The notes under the pieces: generated by a model | The model's database searches: none | Told to the model about the DNA's origin: nothing | What the model saw: the letters and a program-made list of their open reading frames with translations, nothing else | In this document: positions 16,085 to 45,914 of the stretch, piece after piece | How the letters are laid out: the number at the start of each line of letters is the position of its first letter | Position numbering within the stretch: the first letter of the stretch is position 1 | Origin: Pagrus major | Lineage: Eukaryota > Chordata > Actinopteri > Spariformes > Sparidae | Assembly: GCF_040436345.1 (NCBI RefSeq) | Contig: NC_133236.1 | Location: 13,136,443-13,200,442 of the forward strand | Direction of reading: 5' to 3' | Length of the DNA stretch: 64,000 bases | Position numbers and translations under genes: made by a program

Positions 16085-18116
16085 CTCGAACACACGTCAG
16101 CTACCAGCTCAAGGATGATGTGGCAGTTATACGACTCAATGATCCAACAGCCACGGTGTGTGTGTGTGGGTGGGTGTGTGTTTATGGAAGAGAGTGTGAG
16201 ACAGTACATGCATGTCAGAGAGACAGAGAGATTATGTTTGTGACAGTCTTGACTGCCTGTCTCTGTCTCTCACTGACAGATGTGACATGACTAATCAGTG
16301 TGTGTGCGTTTGTGTGTGTGTGTTTGCAGGTGAACACACCGACGGCACAGATGAATTCTGAGCTGACGGAGGCGATGGGAGAGATCTGGTCGAATGGAGC
16401 TGTGAGGTACTGTCTTCATCTCCAGCAAGCGTGGCTGCTCCATCGCCGGGGCAGATATCAAGTAGGCTTGCTAGAGCTTGAACAAGGATTTACAGTACTT
16501 ATGTGTGTGGTCGCTCCTACATTTGTATGTTGTTTGAACCAGAGGTAAAACGTTAATAATGGTGCATTTTGACATTTTAAACTTTCCAGCAAACTGAAGA
16601 CAGTCACACGAGTCACTTCACAGCCAGAGTCCCCAAAACCGAAGACATATTTCGTCCAATGTAAAGAGTGGATTAGGCCTCACCATCAGCTGAACATCAA
16701 CATCATCACCAAAGACCCCTAGGAGCTTAGCCCTCTGACCCCCTAAGTAAAGCTTTTCCGGCAGTTATTTCTACTTTTGACGGATCTGGATCATCATACC
16801 CTGTTTTACTATCTCCTATATCTGTACTTCTGTAAAATTTGATCCCTTTTCATTCTGATGGGTTTTTTTTTAATTGCTCATTATCTTGTATGGCCTGCCG
16901 TCTTCCAGGTCACCATGGTGGAGTGCATTCAATTTAGAGGAGTTAGCCCAATGTCAGATCTGCCAGTTTTGCTTCCCCCTTATCTTTGTGGTAACATTAA
17001 AAGGATTTGGACGAGGACAGATTGGTTGGTTGCTGACGTATTTTTAAGATGATATGAATTATTGTTAGCTAGAAAAGATATTAGCTTCTCTTGTTTTCAT
17101 TGACACTAGTATGACTTGGCCTCAAATCGCATCATTTTGTCGTGTTCGTAAAATTTTACATCATGAAATATCCCTCCATCGCATGCTGTAGTCCCTGCTG
17201 TTGCCTTCTTGAAGCTATATGACCTGAATCCTAGAAACAGGATCACCGTTGCCATGTTTCTTTTTGTCACTTGGATTGGACTTTGGATTGGTCAATGCCT
17301 TCATGAAACTGACATGTATTTTTTGGGCTTTTTGAGCACCACAAGCCTTCTAGTTCCATTATATTTGAGAGACTTCTCCAAAACTCAGCAACTCACACCA
17401 ACATGTATTTTAGATTTTGGGTCAAACTGTCCCTTTAAAGTATTACGTCTGTCCCCTTATGTCTTTACTCTCAGGATAATCCAGTCCTGTAAGAGCAGTG
17501 AGGAGGTCACCCGTCTCTCTTGGGAAGGTCAGAAGGTTTTGGAGAAGACTGAGAAGGCTCCAAATCCCTATCTGCCCGCACCAGTCAGAGACCGCCTCAA
17601 ACGGTATACATACACACACTCATATTAATCAGTTATTCACTTAATGTCTTGAAAGCACTGTCACAGTCTTGCGCTGGTGGCTACTGAGTTACACTGGAGT
17701 ATATTAAGGTCAAGAGGCTCACTTTGGGGGATATCTGTTCATAATATCAGCAACCGGCTTGTCTCATGCCCATGTGTGTGTGTGTGTGTGTAGGTGGGTC
17801 TCCCCGGAGCGTCTGACATGATGCTGACAGGCAGGAACATCAGGGCAGATAAAGCCAAGAAGATGGGTCTGGTGCAGCAGCTTGTGGACCCTCTGGGTAT
17901 GTTCTACGTGTGGCATTTCTTCACTGCTGAAGAAAGATAGTGTTGTTTTCCTGCTGTAATCTTCTGTGGTTTGATCCTCTAGGCGAGGAGCAGGAGGGGA
18001 TTAAACTGTTGTGTCTGTTCACTCCAGGCCCCGGTGTGAAGCCTGCCGAGGAAAGAACTGTCGAGTACCTTGAGGAAGTTGCAGTGGGCTGGGCCAAAGT
18101 AATCGCCAACAAAATG
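16085..18116 (+). pseudogene. hadha: Broken remnant of mitochondrial trifunctional enzyme subunit alpha
   Basis: Five pieces match HADHA in order: 16,085-16,155 (THVSYQLKDDVAVIRLNDP), 16,330-16,461 (MNSELTEAMGEIW, then IAGADIK in another frame), 17,475-17,603 (SSEEVTRLSWEGQKVLEKTE), 17,794-17,896 ([20 protein letters not shown]) and 18,028-18,116 ([17 protein letters not shown]). Most splice sites are intact. The first exon with the targeting leader is missing. About two bases are lost near 16,405-16,412, shifting the frame between 'GAVR' and 'FISSK'. After EKTEKAPNP the expected oxyanion-hole segment with NGSCLGGG is replaced by unrelated residues, and the exon that should follow (GTPEVLLGALPGAGG) is absent. 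No part of the C-terminal 3-hydroxyacyl-CoA dehydrogenase half exists before GAREM2 begins at 20,568. It lies divergently next to HADHB, the ancestral position. I infer loss of function; a working copy elsewhere is likely. Confidence 0.88.
17334..17438 (+). repeat. Interspersed repeat end, shared with 29,451-29,559
   Basis: Starts GAGCACCACAAG and ends CAAACTGTCCCTTTAA; the same start and end with a similar middle ('GTTCCATT.TATT.GAGAGA', 'TCTCCAAAACT') occur at 29,451-29,559. It lies in an intron of the HADHA remnant. Both copies end in TTAA. Family unknown to me. Confidence 0.6.
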
Positions 18117-18373
18117 GTATATTTTTACTTTACACTGAGGTCAAACAGCTCTGTCCCTGCCTGATAGCTGTTTTATTTTACCATTTTCTTTAAATGCAAT
18201 AGCAGCATGACTGTATCCTGCAATAAACCCCACATCTATGTAACATCTATGTGGATGAAACACAGGAGGATAACTTGCTTTCCAGAGGTCATTACGTTTC
18301 TATTTATTTCGTATTCTCTCATTTATTTCTTCATCGCTCTTCTTACAGTGGCCTTGCAGTTACATGATCACAT

Positions 18374-18405
<32 letters not shown>

Positions 18406-20567
18406 TATGGAGTTTCTGTCATGAGAAACAGTTTGGAGAAACATCAGTGGCGTCAGTGAGCAGCCTCTGACCCGTCTGCAGCCTGTCAAGTTGTGGGAAT
18501 GTTACGGAATTGAAAGAAAATGATCTCAGACATTATGAGAGAACAGCAGCTTGAATGGCAACAAGAGAATCACAAGAACTAACACACAGGATTACTCTCT
18601 GACATTTACAACAACATAAATTGCATTTTCACAGTTGTCTGGCCGACGTGGATGGTTTTGCTTCTTGTAGCTGAGGCTAAAGTTCCTGGTTATGTTCATT
18701 TTTTTTCTATCATCAGTCCCTGTATGAAGAAATAGTTTGTAACGCTATAAAAGCTAGATACACTCTGTGTGTCAAATTCATAGAGCAGGCAGAATTATGT
18801 GTATCCCTCTCATCTGCTAATGACTGGATTCAGTCTGGGGCAACATTTTTTAATCTTTCTGGTCATTTCTGACTTGTCTTATTTTTGAAGGTGTTTGTGT
18901 TTTTTAGCCACCATAGATCAAAGCAGTAGAATAATTATTACATTTTCTCATGTTGCACCTATTTTGATTATGTTGGGTAGAGGATACAGCAATTTATTTA
19001 AATGTTGGGCTGTTACTCATTATCATTTTCTTAATCTTTCAATTAATCAAGTAAGAGTCTGGTGCAGGGAATTTAAGAAACTGGTGAAAAACAGCCATTG
19101 AATTCCCTCAGCTTACTTTGGAAAGTTTAAATGGCAGACGTTCCTAAAAAAAAATTGTTCATTACCTCCACCAAGAAGGTTATGTTTTCACTTGTGTCCA
19201 TTTGTCTGTTTGTCCATTTGTTGGTTGGTTTGTCAGCAGGATTACACAAAAACTGCTCAGCGGATTTCCACCAAACTTGAATGGTGGATGGGCCTCAGGG
19301 GCCCCACTTTCTTTAACATTACCAGATAGGGCGTTCTTCGATACTTCTTCGATACAACATCAATTAATGTTGATGAAAAATATCAGCCGTATTTAGGTGG
19401 TCGGTATTTATGTGGAGTGCAGTTGTAGATCCTAGATCTGGTGAGCTTAAATTATGGTTAAGCAATTTTTGGGAGTTTAACATTTCGAGTGATGCAGGGC
19501 TAATGAGCATTTTTTCTTTTATCCAAACGTATTACTTCCAGGCATCAGTGTGTTTTTTGTCTTGTTATTTGTAGTGAAAAAAAATAATTACTGGATGTGA
19601 ATTCAATTTATTTTTTATGCCTGGCCAAATCAAGCAGATCTGAAAAAGTGATCTGAGGTACATTTTGAGAACTCTATATCCGAGGAAGTCGAAGCTTCTA
19701 TTAAAGATGGCAACACATCTGTATATCTGACAACAGGCGGACGGACATCTTGTGTCACGTTTGAAAGGAATGTAAAAAAAAACTGTATATTTGAGTTCAG
19801 TTTCATAGTTCAGTGAATCATTGATCGGTACCAGAAACTCAATCAGTACTTCATTGGGTGCTTTTAACTTTCATATTTTCTTAATTTCCTTTTTTTTGTT
19901 ACGCTTTAAACAACTTTAACAACTCTTTCTTGTCTCCTCAGGACCACTTTGTAAATTGAGCCAACTGCAGGCTGCTGAAGCTCAATGAGACGGATGAAGG
20001 ACATTCAGGTAGGAACAGATTCAATGTTACATCTGTGTCATCACGTGTCACCAACAGAGGCTGTAAATGCCCCTCATACTGAAAAAAACACTTACATTAA
20101 ACCCTCCCTGTTGTTTGAATGATGCAATATGAAATTCTCTCCATTTGTCAAAATATTGTTTATGGAGAATGAAGGCATTTTTTCCCTCACATCAGATTTT
20201 GTGTGGGACCACAGCATGAGGGAACCTCTCGCTGTCTCGGAGAATGAAGAATGTGGTTGAAAATCTGCCCAAAGAAGAATTGAAACGGGGCACTCTCATC
20301 ATGTGGCCCTCTGTCGTAGCCATTTGTTAGTAAACTAGTCCCAGTCTGTGATTCAGACAGGAAGTACACAGTTAGTCTGGCGTGAGAGCCAGTCAAGTGT
20401 CAGTCCTACAGTTTGACCACAGGGTGGCGTCGTTTCCTTTAGCATAGTCTCAGCTTGAGTCAGTCGTGGCTCAGCAGCCGGTTGGTCACAGTGGAAGGCA
20501 CATTCAGGACGGCTCAGTAGCCAACAGGCACATTATCAGGACAGTGTGTGTTGTGTGTGTGTGTGTA
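18117..20567. other. HADHA-GAREM2 interval, no exon recognised
   Basis: No further HADHA exon could be found here, although roughly 500 residues of HADHA should follow. The interval has a (GA)n run at about 18,376-18,401, an interspersed repeat at 19,165-19,460, and the expected GAREM2 3'UTR side (minus strand) next to 20,567, starting with a (CA)n run on that strand. A segment at 19,933-20,008 has splice-like edges but encodes nothing I recognise. Confidence 0.5.
19165..19460 (+). repeat. Interspersed repeat R3 (copy 1)
   Basis: Contains TTGTCAGCAGGATTACACAA followed by AAACTGCTCAGCGGATTTCC, then a thymine-rich 'TTTAACATTACCAGATAGGGCG' type segment and 'GATGAAAAATATCAG'. The same opening is at 34,850-35,010. 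This is a widespread fish repeat to my recollection, but I cannot name the family with certainty. Confidence 0.65.
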
Positions 20568-38976
<18,409 letters not shown>

Positions 38977-39233
38977 CCTCCCGGGTCATCACGGTACCGG
39001 AGATAATGGTGATGATGATGGCGAAGGTAACGAGGGTGGCGTCAGCGGCGAGGAGGACGGCGAAGCGGAGGACGGCGAAGCGGAGGAGGGTGAGGGTAAT
39101 GATGGTGGTGCTTTAATGTCAAAGAGTTTCGCCATGTTTGAATGTGGGAGAGAGGGAGCGCAGTCACAGTCGGTGCGCACAGGCGGTGGGAGGGAGCGCG
39201 AGCCCTCTCTGTCTCCCTCTGTGTCATTTGTCA

Positions 39234-39281
<48 letters not shown>

Positions 39282-39300
39282 AGCAGGGTCAGTCAAACTT
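38977..39300 (-). promoter_or_regulatory. garem2: GAREM2 5'UTR and likely promoter
   Basis: GC- and CpG-rich sequence directly upstream of the GAREM2 start codon. It carries a short tandem repeat on the plus strand (GACGGCGAAGCGGAG, about two and a half units, 39,056-39,088) and a pure (CA)22 run at 39,235-39,278. No TATA box is obvious. An open frame across it on the plus strand is a shadow of the repeat composition. Confidence 0.55.
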
Positions 39301-39349
39301 TAATTTTCTACAGTTTGTCATCATAATGGAGGGAAAAGATCAAACATTT

Positions 39350-39788
39350 CAATCAATCAAACTTTATTAATATAGCACCTTTCAAACAAAATCAAAATTC
39401 AATTCAAGTTGCTTTACAAGTGATTGAATGAAACATGGTATAACATCAGGTTTAGAGACTGATGCACATCTACTGCAATAGAATGGATAGTTAGGATAAG
39501 AAAAGATAAAAACAGGCAGTACGAATTATGATGAAAATAAAATGAAATATTGCAAGTAACAGTAGTGAAAAATGTTAATAAAAAATAATATAAAATTAAT
39601 AACAGTAATATGTAAACACAAATCTACATCTACACAAAGTCACTTTCACACACTGATTGCAGAGGCTGCCATGCAATGTGAGGTTCAGCATCTTGCTCAA
39701 GGATACCTCGACTTGCAGCCAGGGATTCAAACCAGCGACCTTCCGATTACTGGATGACCTGCTCTACCTCCTGAGCTACAGTGGCCCC
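39350..39788 (-). mobile_element. tRNA-headed SINE, near full length
   Basis: On the minus strand it begins GGGGCCACTGTAGCTCAGGA. It has an A-box-like TAGCTCAGGAGG and a B-box-like GGTTTGAATCC (one change from GGTTCGAATCC), the internal Pol III promoter of tRNA-derived SINEs. An unrelated body follows, then a 3' tail TGAAAGGTGCTATATTAATA and (GATT)n. It is 439 bp long. Not a tRNA gene: the cloverleaf is not maintained beyond the B box. Confidence 0.8.
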
Positions 39789-40132
39789 GTAGTACCAATA
39801 TTTCCAGTTCCTCTCAGATTCTCCAGCAGGCTGTTGGAACGGCTCAGACGTCAAGCCTCTTATCGAGGCTATTGTTTGATAATCTGACTCATATCATCAT
39901 GTTTTCCTCATCGCTTATTGCACCAGTTTGTCCACAGAGGTTAATCTGAGGTGTAGCCACCCACACACCTGCCTGAATAGCAGATGCAAGGACTATTTGA
40001 GCAGGATTTCGTAACATTTTCTGGCCTGCTGTGGGCTCATTTTAACATCCCAACATTTTCATGAGCCCAGCAATTACAGAAGTCATGTGATTTTGATTTT
40101 TTCAGGGGAACTGAATGTACATTAACCCAGAT

Positions 40133-40372
40133 GATCAATCAAGCAATCAAACTTGATTTATACAGCATTTTTCAAGCAAATCAAATGTAATTCAAGACAA
40201 ACAAAACAAATATGGGTTTAGAGACTAATGGAAGTCCCAACACCCATTCAAACAAATCAAAAAGTAAACAAATTGAATAAAACAGCAATAAATTTACAAT
40301 AGTAAAAGATAAATAAAAGATAATACAAGCAATAAAAATGATGATTAAAAAAATATGAAATACTACACATAA
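40133..40372 (-). repeat. 5'-truncated copy of the same SINE
   Basis: Shares the (GATT)-type tail and 'TTGAAAAATGCTGTAT' with the SINE at 39,350 and, further in, the 'GTTTAGAGACT.ATG' block. The tRNA-like head is missing, as in incomplete reverse transcription. Confidence 0.65.
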
Positions 40373-42670
40373 AAATGCATTCCCTGAAGTACAGTGCTTT
40401 TGCTTTATGTACATGACTTTATGCTATACCTTCAGTTCACTACATTTGAAAGGCTTTAAATGTACGTTTTAGAATTTCATACACAAAATCAATATTGAGC
40501 TAAAATGTGATACATAGCAGTAGTTCCCATCCCAACCTGGGGATTGTGATCCTATGCATTTCAAAAAGTAAACTTGAGGGTCAAGAGATGATTCACAGGA
40601 CAGGAGAGACGGTAAAACTTACTTCTGCTTCAGAATGTTTTTTTATTTATTTTTATTTTTTTCTGACTTTTCTCAATTTTTTGAATTCTTGAATGACAGG
40701 ATACTTTACTCTCTTCAGGCCTCTCAGATGTATACAAATGAAACAATCCAAGAAGGAAAACATCCATGGCATGATATCCTTGGCACTTAGAGCAGGAAGG
40801 AACCGTGACAGCTCTCCCAGACACTCAGACAAAGACATTTATTTAATGATGTAACATTATGGTACAACAAATATGAACGCCTACACAACAAACCAGTGTC
40901 TCTACCCTGTCGTCAAAAGCCATCGATTCATCTCAGTCTCAAGAGAGCAACTCTACAAAAGACTACTGCATCTATGACATAATCAAAGGACAGTTGTATT
41001 ATTTAAAAAAATAATAATAAAGAAAAGAAAACTGATATTTTTCGAGGCACCTAATTATGTTTTGGGGGTTTAGCTTTAACACAACTAATGAGATGCAACA
41101 GAGATTAACTGAAAATTCGATGTGTTTTTCTTACTAAACGTGTTGAAACGAGACAACTTCTGCACAAGTTCAGAATGTAGAATCGACGTATCGATTTCAA
41201 ACCATTGTTAAAACATGCTTTGTTATAATAACAGAGGTAATGCCATCTTCTATACACCAGTTGTGCATGTGCATGAAGTATTGACACTGTTCATATCAAT
41301 CCAATCACCAGCATACACAGACAATAGTGATGTTGTGGAAGTGTAATCACTTTATCCACCTCTTCGCCCAGCACTAAACTTCTGGCCCCGGGCAGGACTC
41401 TGGCCAACTCACTCTCAGTTCAATGAACCAAACTGTAAACAGATACTGATTCATTTGCTATTGATTTTCACCAACAAACCAGTTGTGATGCTACGGTCCT
41501 TTGTGCTACAACTCAGAGTGAGCGGTTCAAATTCAAAAGAATTATACCTAATTGATTAAATATACAATTGGAAGCTGGAGTACTATTCAAAATGTGGTTG
41601 TGTGTGCAAATGGAGATTATCATTATCACATTGGCTCGTACCTTCACAAATATTTGGTGAAATGTGAGATTTCTGGCTTCCTAGAATCACCAACCACGCC
41701 CACGCTCACTGAACACCAAACATGGCAGCGCTGTGGTTTACTCTCTGTTCAATCAGTTAAAATGTAAACTCAAACTGTGATTCATTGGCTAATAGCTCAC
41801 TCATTCATCCACAACTGTGTATGACAACACTGAAATAAGAGGATACATTTCCAAAGGACCACACAACCTGGACTGAACCAACCAATGCGTTATAACAACT
41901 GATTATAGAATGGATTTATGAGTTTGAGTATTGTTCATACTCCTAACTGAAACATTGGATTTACCATTAAGCGTGACACAGAATTGGGACGCAGTAGTTC
42001 ACTGAATTTTCCCTTATTTTTCTTTAAAGGTTTAAAAAATGTGTCAAAAATGTAATCATGTCATCTCCACACCAGTAAACATCTCTGTAAAGGCAGAAGC
42101 AAGAAATGTATTGACCATTATAAAAGGGTTCATACACCTTTTACACCCCAATTCCAAGTTATCCCAGCAACTTACATTTGTAGTAAATTACACAATATTT
42201 ACAGATATATACAAAATTATTTAACTTCATTACTTTAAATCATGTTATTGTGCTATAAACAACCAAAATTGTGTTTCATAAAATTCCACAGGATGAAAAA
42301 TTTAAGAAAAACAAGAAAATTTAACGTTTCAAAATGTGTCAGTGGTCTCTAAGATTTGCCATCTGTATAATAAATATATTAAGCAGTTTCAAGCACTTGA
42401 TCCAAAATCCAAGCATCTTTCAAACCTTGAAAATACCACTTTAAAATTCAAGTGTTTGTGTTTAATATACATATTAAAAATATATGAATTTTCTGTTAAT
42501 CTGGTTATGAGAAGGGCCTAATGTTAATTCACATACCTCTCTTTTGATTAAAACATTTCCTTAGCAGCTTTTTCGGTCTACAGTCACCACTGTGTTTAAA
42601 ACAAACAACTAATTTGGCATTAACTTATAAAGGACAAAGTAAAAAAGGAAAGAAAAGACAACAATGAAAT
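40373..42670. other. Intergenic, no exon recognised
   Basis: AT-rich, no frame above 75 codons and no recognisable protein. The minus strand has AATAAA near 40,838-40,843 and a good-looking donor (AGAGAG/GTATGTG) near 42,535, so a minus-strand non-coding transcript or an extended ATP5MJ 3' end is possible, but I cannot support one. Confidence 0.4.
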
Positions 42671-42692
42671 GATTAAAGGTTTGGATAGCAAC

Positions 42693-42698
42693 TTTATT
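42693..42698 (-). terminator. atp5mj: ATP5MJ polyadenylation signal
   Basis: AATAAA on the minus strand, 104 nt past the ATP5MJ stop codon. Position and spacing suit the 3' end of this short message. Confidence 0.65.
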
Positions 42699-42801
42699 TG
42701 TTCCATATTAACAAAAATTCTCATATGAAGCTGGACTTCTGGACAAACGACTGGGGCATTATTTGACAGCAGGAGGGGGGCTGGTCAGCATGGTGGAATA
42801 C

Positions 42802-44178
42802 TCAATGGGCAGGCTCTGCAAAAAGAGAGGACCACAAAAAATAAACATTGAAACACAGACTGTTGAAATAAAACCTTTCTAACAAAGCATGGGCAGACCA
42901 AAAATCATCAAAATATCAGCCAGTAATGACCAGATTAGCCACCTGTCAGTGACATCTAGAGGAAAACATCTGTACTTGCACAAAATCAAGTTCAGTTCAC
43001 TGGTGCTTGAAAAAGAAAAAACCCAGGTAGTACCGTTATATACACTGTACACAGAAGTGGACAACATGGGTAAAATTCTCTAGCATGATATGTGCATTTT
43101 TTTATCTTGCTATAAAGATATACATCTATATCTTTCTATGCATCTTTATATAAAATTCTCATTGATGCTTGTGCTCATTCATTTGTAACATTGCCCACAA
43201 TGGCCAATATAGTCAGACATCAAGGGTCAAAAAAATTATATCACAACATGTGCATTCACGATCCACATCTAAATTGCAATCTTTTTCTTAATTTTGACAT
43301 GCCCTATAGACTAAAGCCAGCCTTGAAATGGCCTATGAATGTCTAAACTTGCACCCTTAAAGCACAATATTGCAATAAAAATGACACTTCCTCATCTGCC
43401 ACACTGCAGGCTATAACTCATGTTGCATTATCTACAACTGCCCAAGTAAGAGTCCCGCAAAGTAATCCGTTCAACTAGCATAGCCATCTACTTGCCTACA
43501 TTACTCTATTGATTTGTTCAAATAGCGCAGATCTGCTAGTCTAATGTCTAAAATTCATCTGAAAAGTTGATTGTGGTCGCTGTCAAGATTGTTCACCATC
43601 TAAAATTGTAAGGTCGCCTACCCCTAGGGATATCTACCAATGGTATAGCAAAATCTGATGGTAGACAAATTTATATCATCTCACAATATCATATAATCTT
43701 TGCCTTTCCCTAATTATTAAGTACGAATAAACAAAATGCAAGGTTACTTACTGTCCTTTACTGCCTTGTTGCCTGGAATAGAAAGAGAAGAATGATATAT
43801 TAGTTGCATTAACTCATACCACAGAAACATGTTCATTTGAAAAAAAAAAAAAACATCTCAGTACATCTACAGCTGCTTACATTACTCATATTCAGCACTA
43901 TCAAAGCCATTTATTTCAGTTCTGTTCACAACTACTGTATACTTATGACAATAATGTAATATAACAACATTATTATGATACCATATGTTGTTTGTATAAT
44001 GAAATACATCTTCATTTTCAATCTACATTACAGAGCATTAAGTCTTGAACTCACCCCCATAGGAAACTTTGTAGTACGCATATGTCATGATGCCCAATCC
44101 AACCCATACCTCCTGGTATGCCTTTGTGTAGTAAGGGCCCATCTTGGACCACCAAGCTGCAAAAAAGCTTCTGGCCAT
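42802..44178 (-). CDS. atp5mj: ATP synthase membrane subunit j / 6.8 kDa proteolipid (MP68)
   Basis: ATP5MJ (6.8PL, formerly C14orf2) is a small inner-membrane protein associated with the ATP synthase membrane sector. Three coding exons join to 52 aa (human 58): 44178-44055, 43772-43752 and 42815-42802. The product starts MARSFFAAWWSKMGPYYTKA, continues YQEVWVGLGIMTYAYYKVSY, and ends GGNKAVKDKPAH. The core KMGPYYTKAYQEVWVGLGI matches human KPYYTKVYQEIWIGMGL. A single hydrophobic span (about residues 24-38) is the membrane helix. The middle exon is only 21 nt and the last contributes 14 coding nt. Donors and acceptors are canonical and phases agree. The ATG is directly at the acceptor of its exon, so the 5'UTR is on an upstream exon. 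Confidence 0.92.
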
Positions 44179-45118
44179 CTGTGGAGACAGCAACAGCATA
44201 GCATCAAAACAGTGCTTAGGCCAGTGCAAATGCTACAACATCAAATAACTGTTTCTTTCTGTAGAGATTAGAAGAGCAGTGCCAGAAAGACCACACCAAA
44301 CTCCATTCACAATTCTACCAATTTACTGAAGTGTTGCTTTTAGGCTTATCTGACAGAATTAAGTTTTTAATCAGCCTAAATAGTCATATAGTCATATTTT
44401 TGAAGTTACATTTAATACACTAATGTTGACTGAAGCTAAGTTTTAGAAACTGATTCCTTCATTCAGACAATGTTGTTTCTCAATATAAAGTTAGCTTGTT
44501 TGCAGCCCTGACCCTCAGCTGTGATAGGCCTAGCTAATGACTTTGGCCACCTTGGAAGGACTGATCAAAAGAGGAGGTAGCAAAAATGGCAACACCATTT
44601 TACTCATGTAATCTTTGCTCTTGGTGGAATAAGTGCCATAGCTTTTCATTGACACATTCAGTAATTTATCTTTACTGAGGATAAAGTTACGGTAACGTAG
44701 CTGGCTAACGCTAATGTGTTGCTGCTAATATCACAACCTCGGATTTGCCAAAGTCAGTGTTAGCATTAAATGTTAAGATATACCAGCCGCTTAAAAGAAT
44801 GAAGAGGACATCTACAAGCAGCCATAAAGCTGACATTTATATTGCGTTCATTTAACTATACTAGCTAACTAATTCAATCAATGAATGGCCCCTGACTAGC
44901 CGTGCTAGTATCTACTCTACTGTAGAACCAGGAAAGAACGCTAACTAGCTTTAGCAAGAAGCTAGCTAGCTGAGTACACCTGCAAAAGTGGCACACACAA
45001 CCATAGCATAGCAAGTAGAGATGTTAGCTTGCTTTTTTAATTGCTGTCGTGAGGCATACTATGTTTTTGTGTTAAAATTAAAGTTACTTCACTAAATAAG
45101 TGCAAACTCTTCTTTTAC

Positions 45119-45200
45119 CTTTCAGTTTGTCACGCTGCAGAGAGAAGGTCAGGACAGCCGATGGTGCTAAACGTCAAAGTCGTGGGGAAGTCTTCTTCTA
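45119..45200 (-). other. atp5mj: Candidate ATP5MJ 5'UTR exon
   Basis: On the minus strand, sequence ending GTGACAAACTGAAAG is followed by the donor GTAAAAG. It lies about 940 nt upstream of the coding exon of ATP5MJ. The transcription start is not visible. Confidence 0.55.
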
Positions 45201-45730
45201 CGCTCCACTGTGTAGTGTTGCATCATGTGCTGGTATGTAGCGCCACCACATGGAGGTACACGAGTAATGTTTTTGATACGTGTGTAGTTATCTCTTAGCT
45301 CCACCTTGAGGACATAGTAGCTAATGTATGACATACAGCATCATTTATAATATGTATTGACATATTTCCATTAATTAAGAAAAATATAGTAAACACAGTA
45401 CAGTCAGTAGATAGTGTTATTAATTGCATTAACTGTATTTTAAACATCTCAGAATTAATTTTGATCTGATATCATACAGCTTATGTCACTGAAATTACAG
45501 TTTTCATCTGGCAATGAAAACATGATTTTAATCGTAATTCTGTCAAAAAAATAATGGCCAATTAAGGTCAGTTAGGCAGTTCTCAAGATTCCTTCTATGA
45601 ATGATTACTGAGCAAAGCCAACAGTATGTTTTTCAAAACAGCTCTGATTTGGTCACCAGAAATACATTCATTGTGAAATTGGATGGATTGGTCAGCTGTC
45701 TGAAAATTAAAAAAAAAAGTAGGACATTAA

Positions 45731-45910
45731 AGGTAAGGAAGGCGATTCTGATGGAAGATAGTTGATTGTTGAGTCTTATTCCCTGGTCGTCAAATATCAG
45801 TTTGGGTCAGTATTTGGCCCGAAATTCTAATCCAAAGCGTCAGTAATTGACGATCCGGGCATGACACTCAATCAATCAACTATCTTTCTCCAGAGTCCCC
45901 TTCCCTACCT
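45731..45910. mobile_element. TTAA-flanked fold-back MITE (family M7)
   Basis: Starts AGGTAAGGAAGGCGATTCTG and ends CAGAGTCCCCTTCCCTACCT, with 'GATAGTTGATTG' inverted as 'CAATCAACTATC'. TTAA flanks both sides (45,727-45,730 and 45,911-45,914). The 180-bp element is almost wholly palindromic. Confidence 0.8.
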
Positions 45911-45914
45911 TTAA

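Noticed and set aside
19933-20008. Possible last exon of HADHA
   Set aside because: It has an acceptor-like edge, but translation gives a stop within six codons and no match to the HADHA C terminus.
39700-39788. Possible tRNA gene on the minus strand
   Set aside because: A and B boxes are present, but the sequence continues into a repeat body and tail and a cloverleaf does not close. It is a SINE head.
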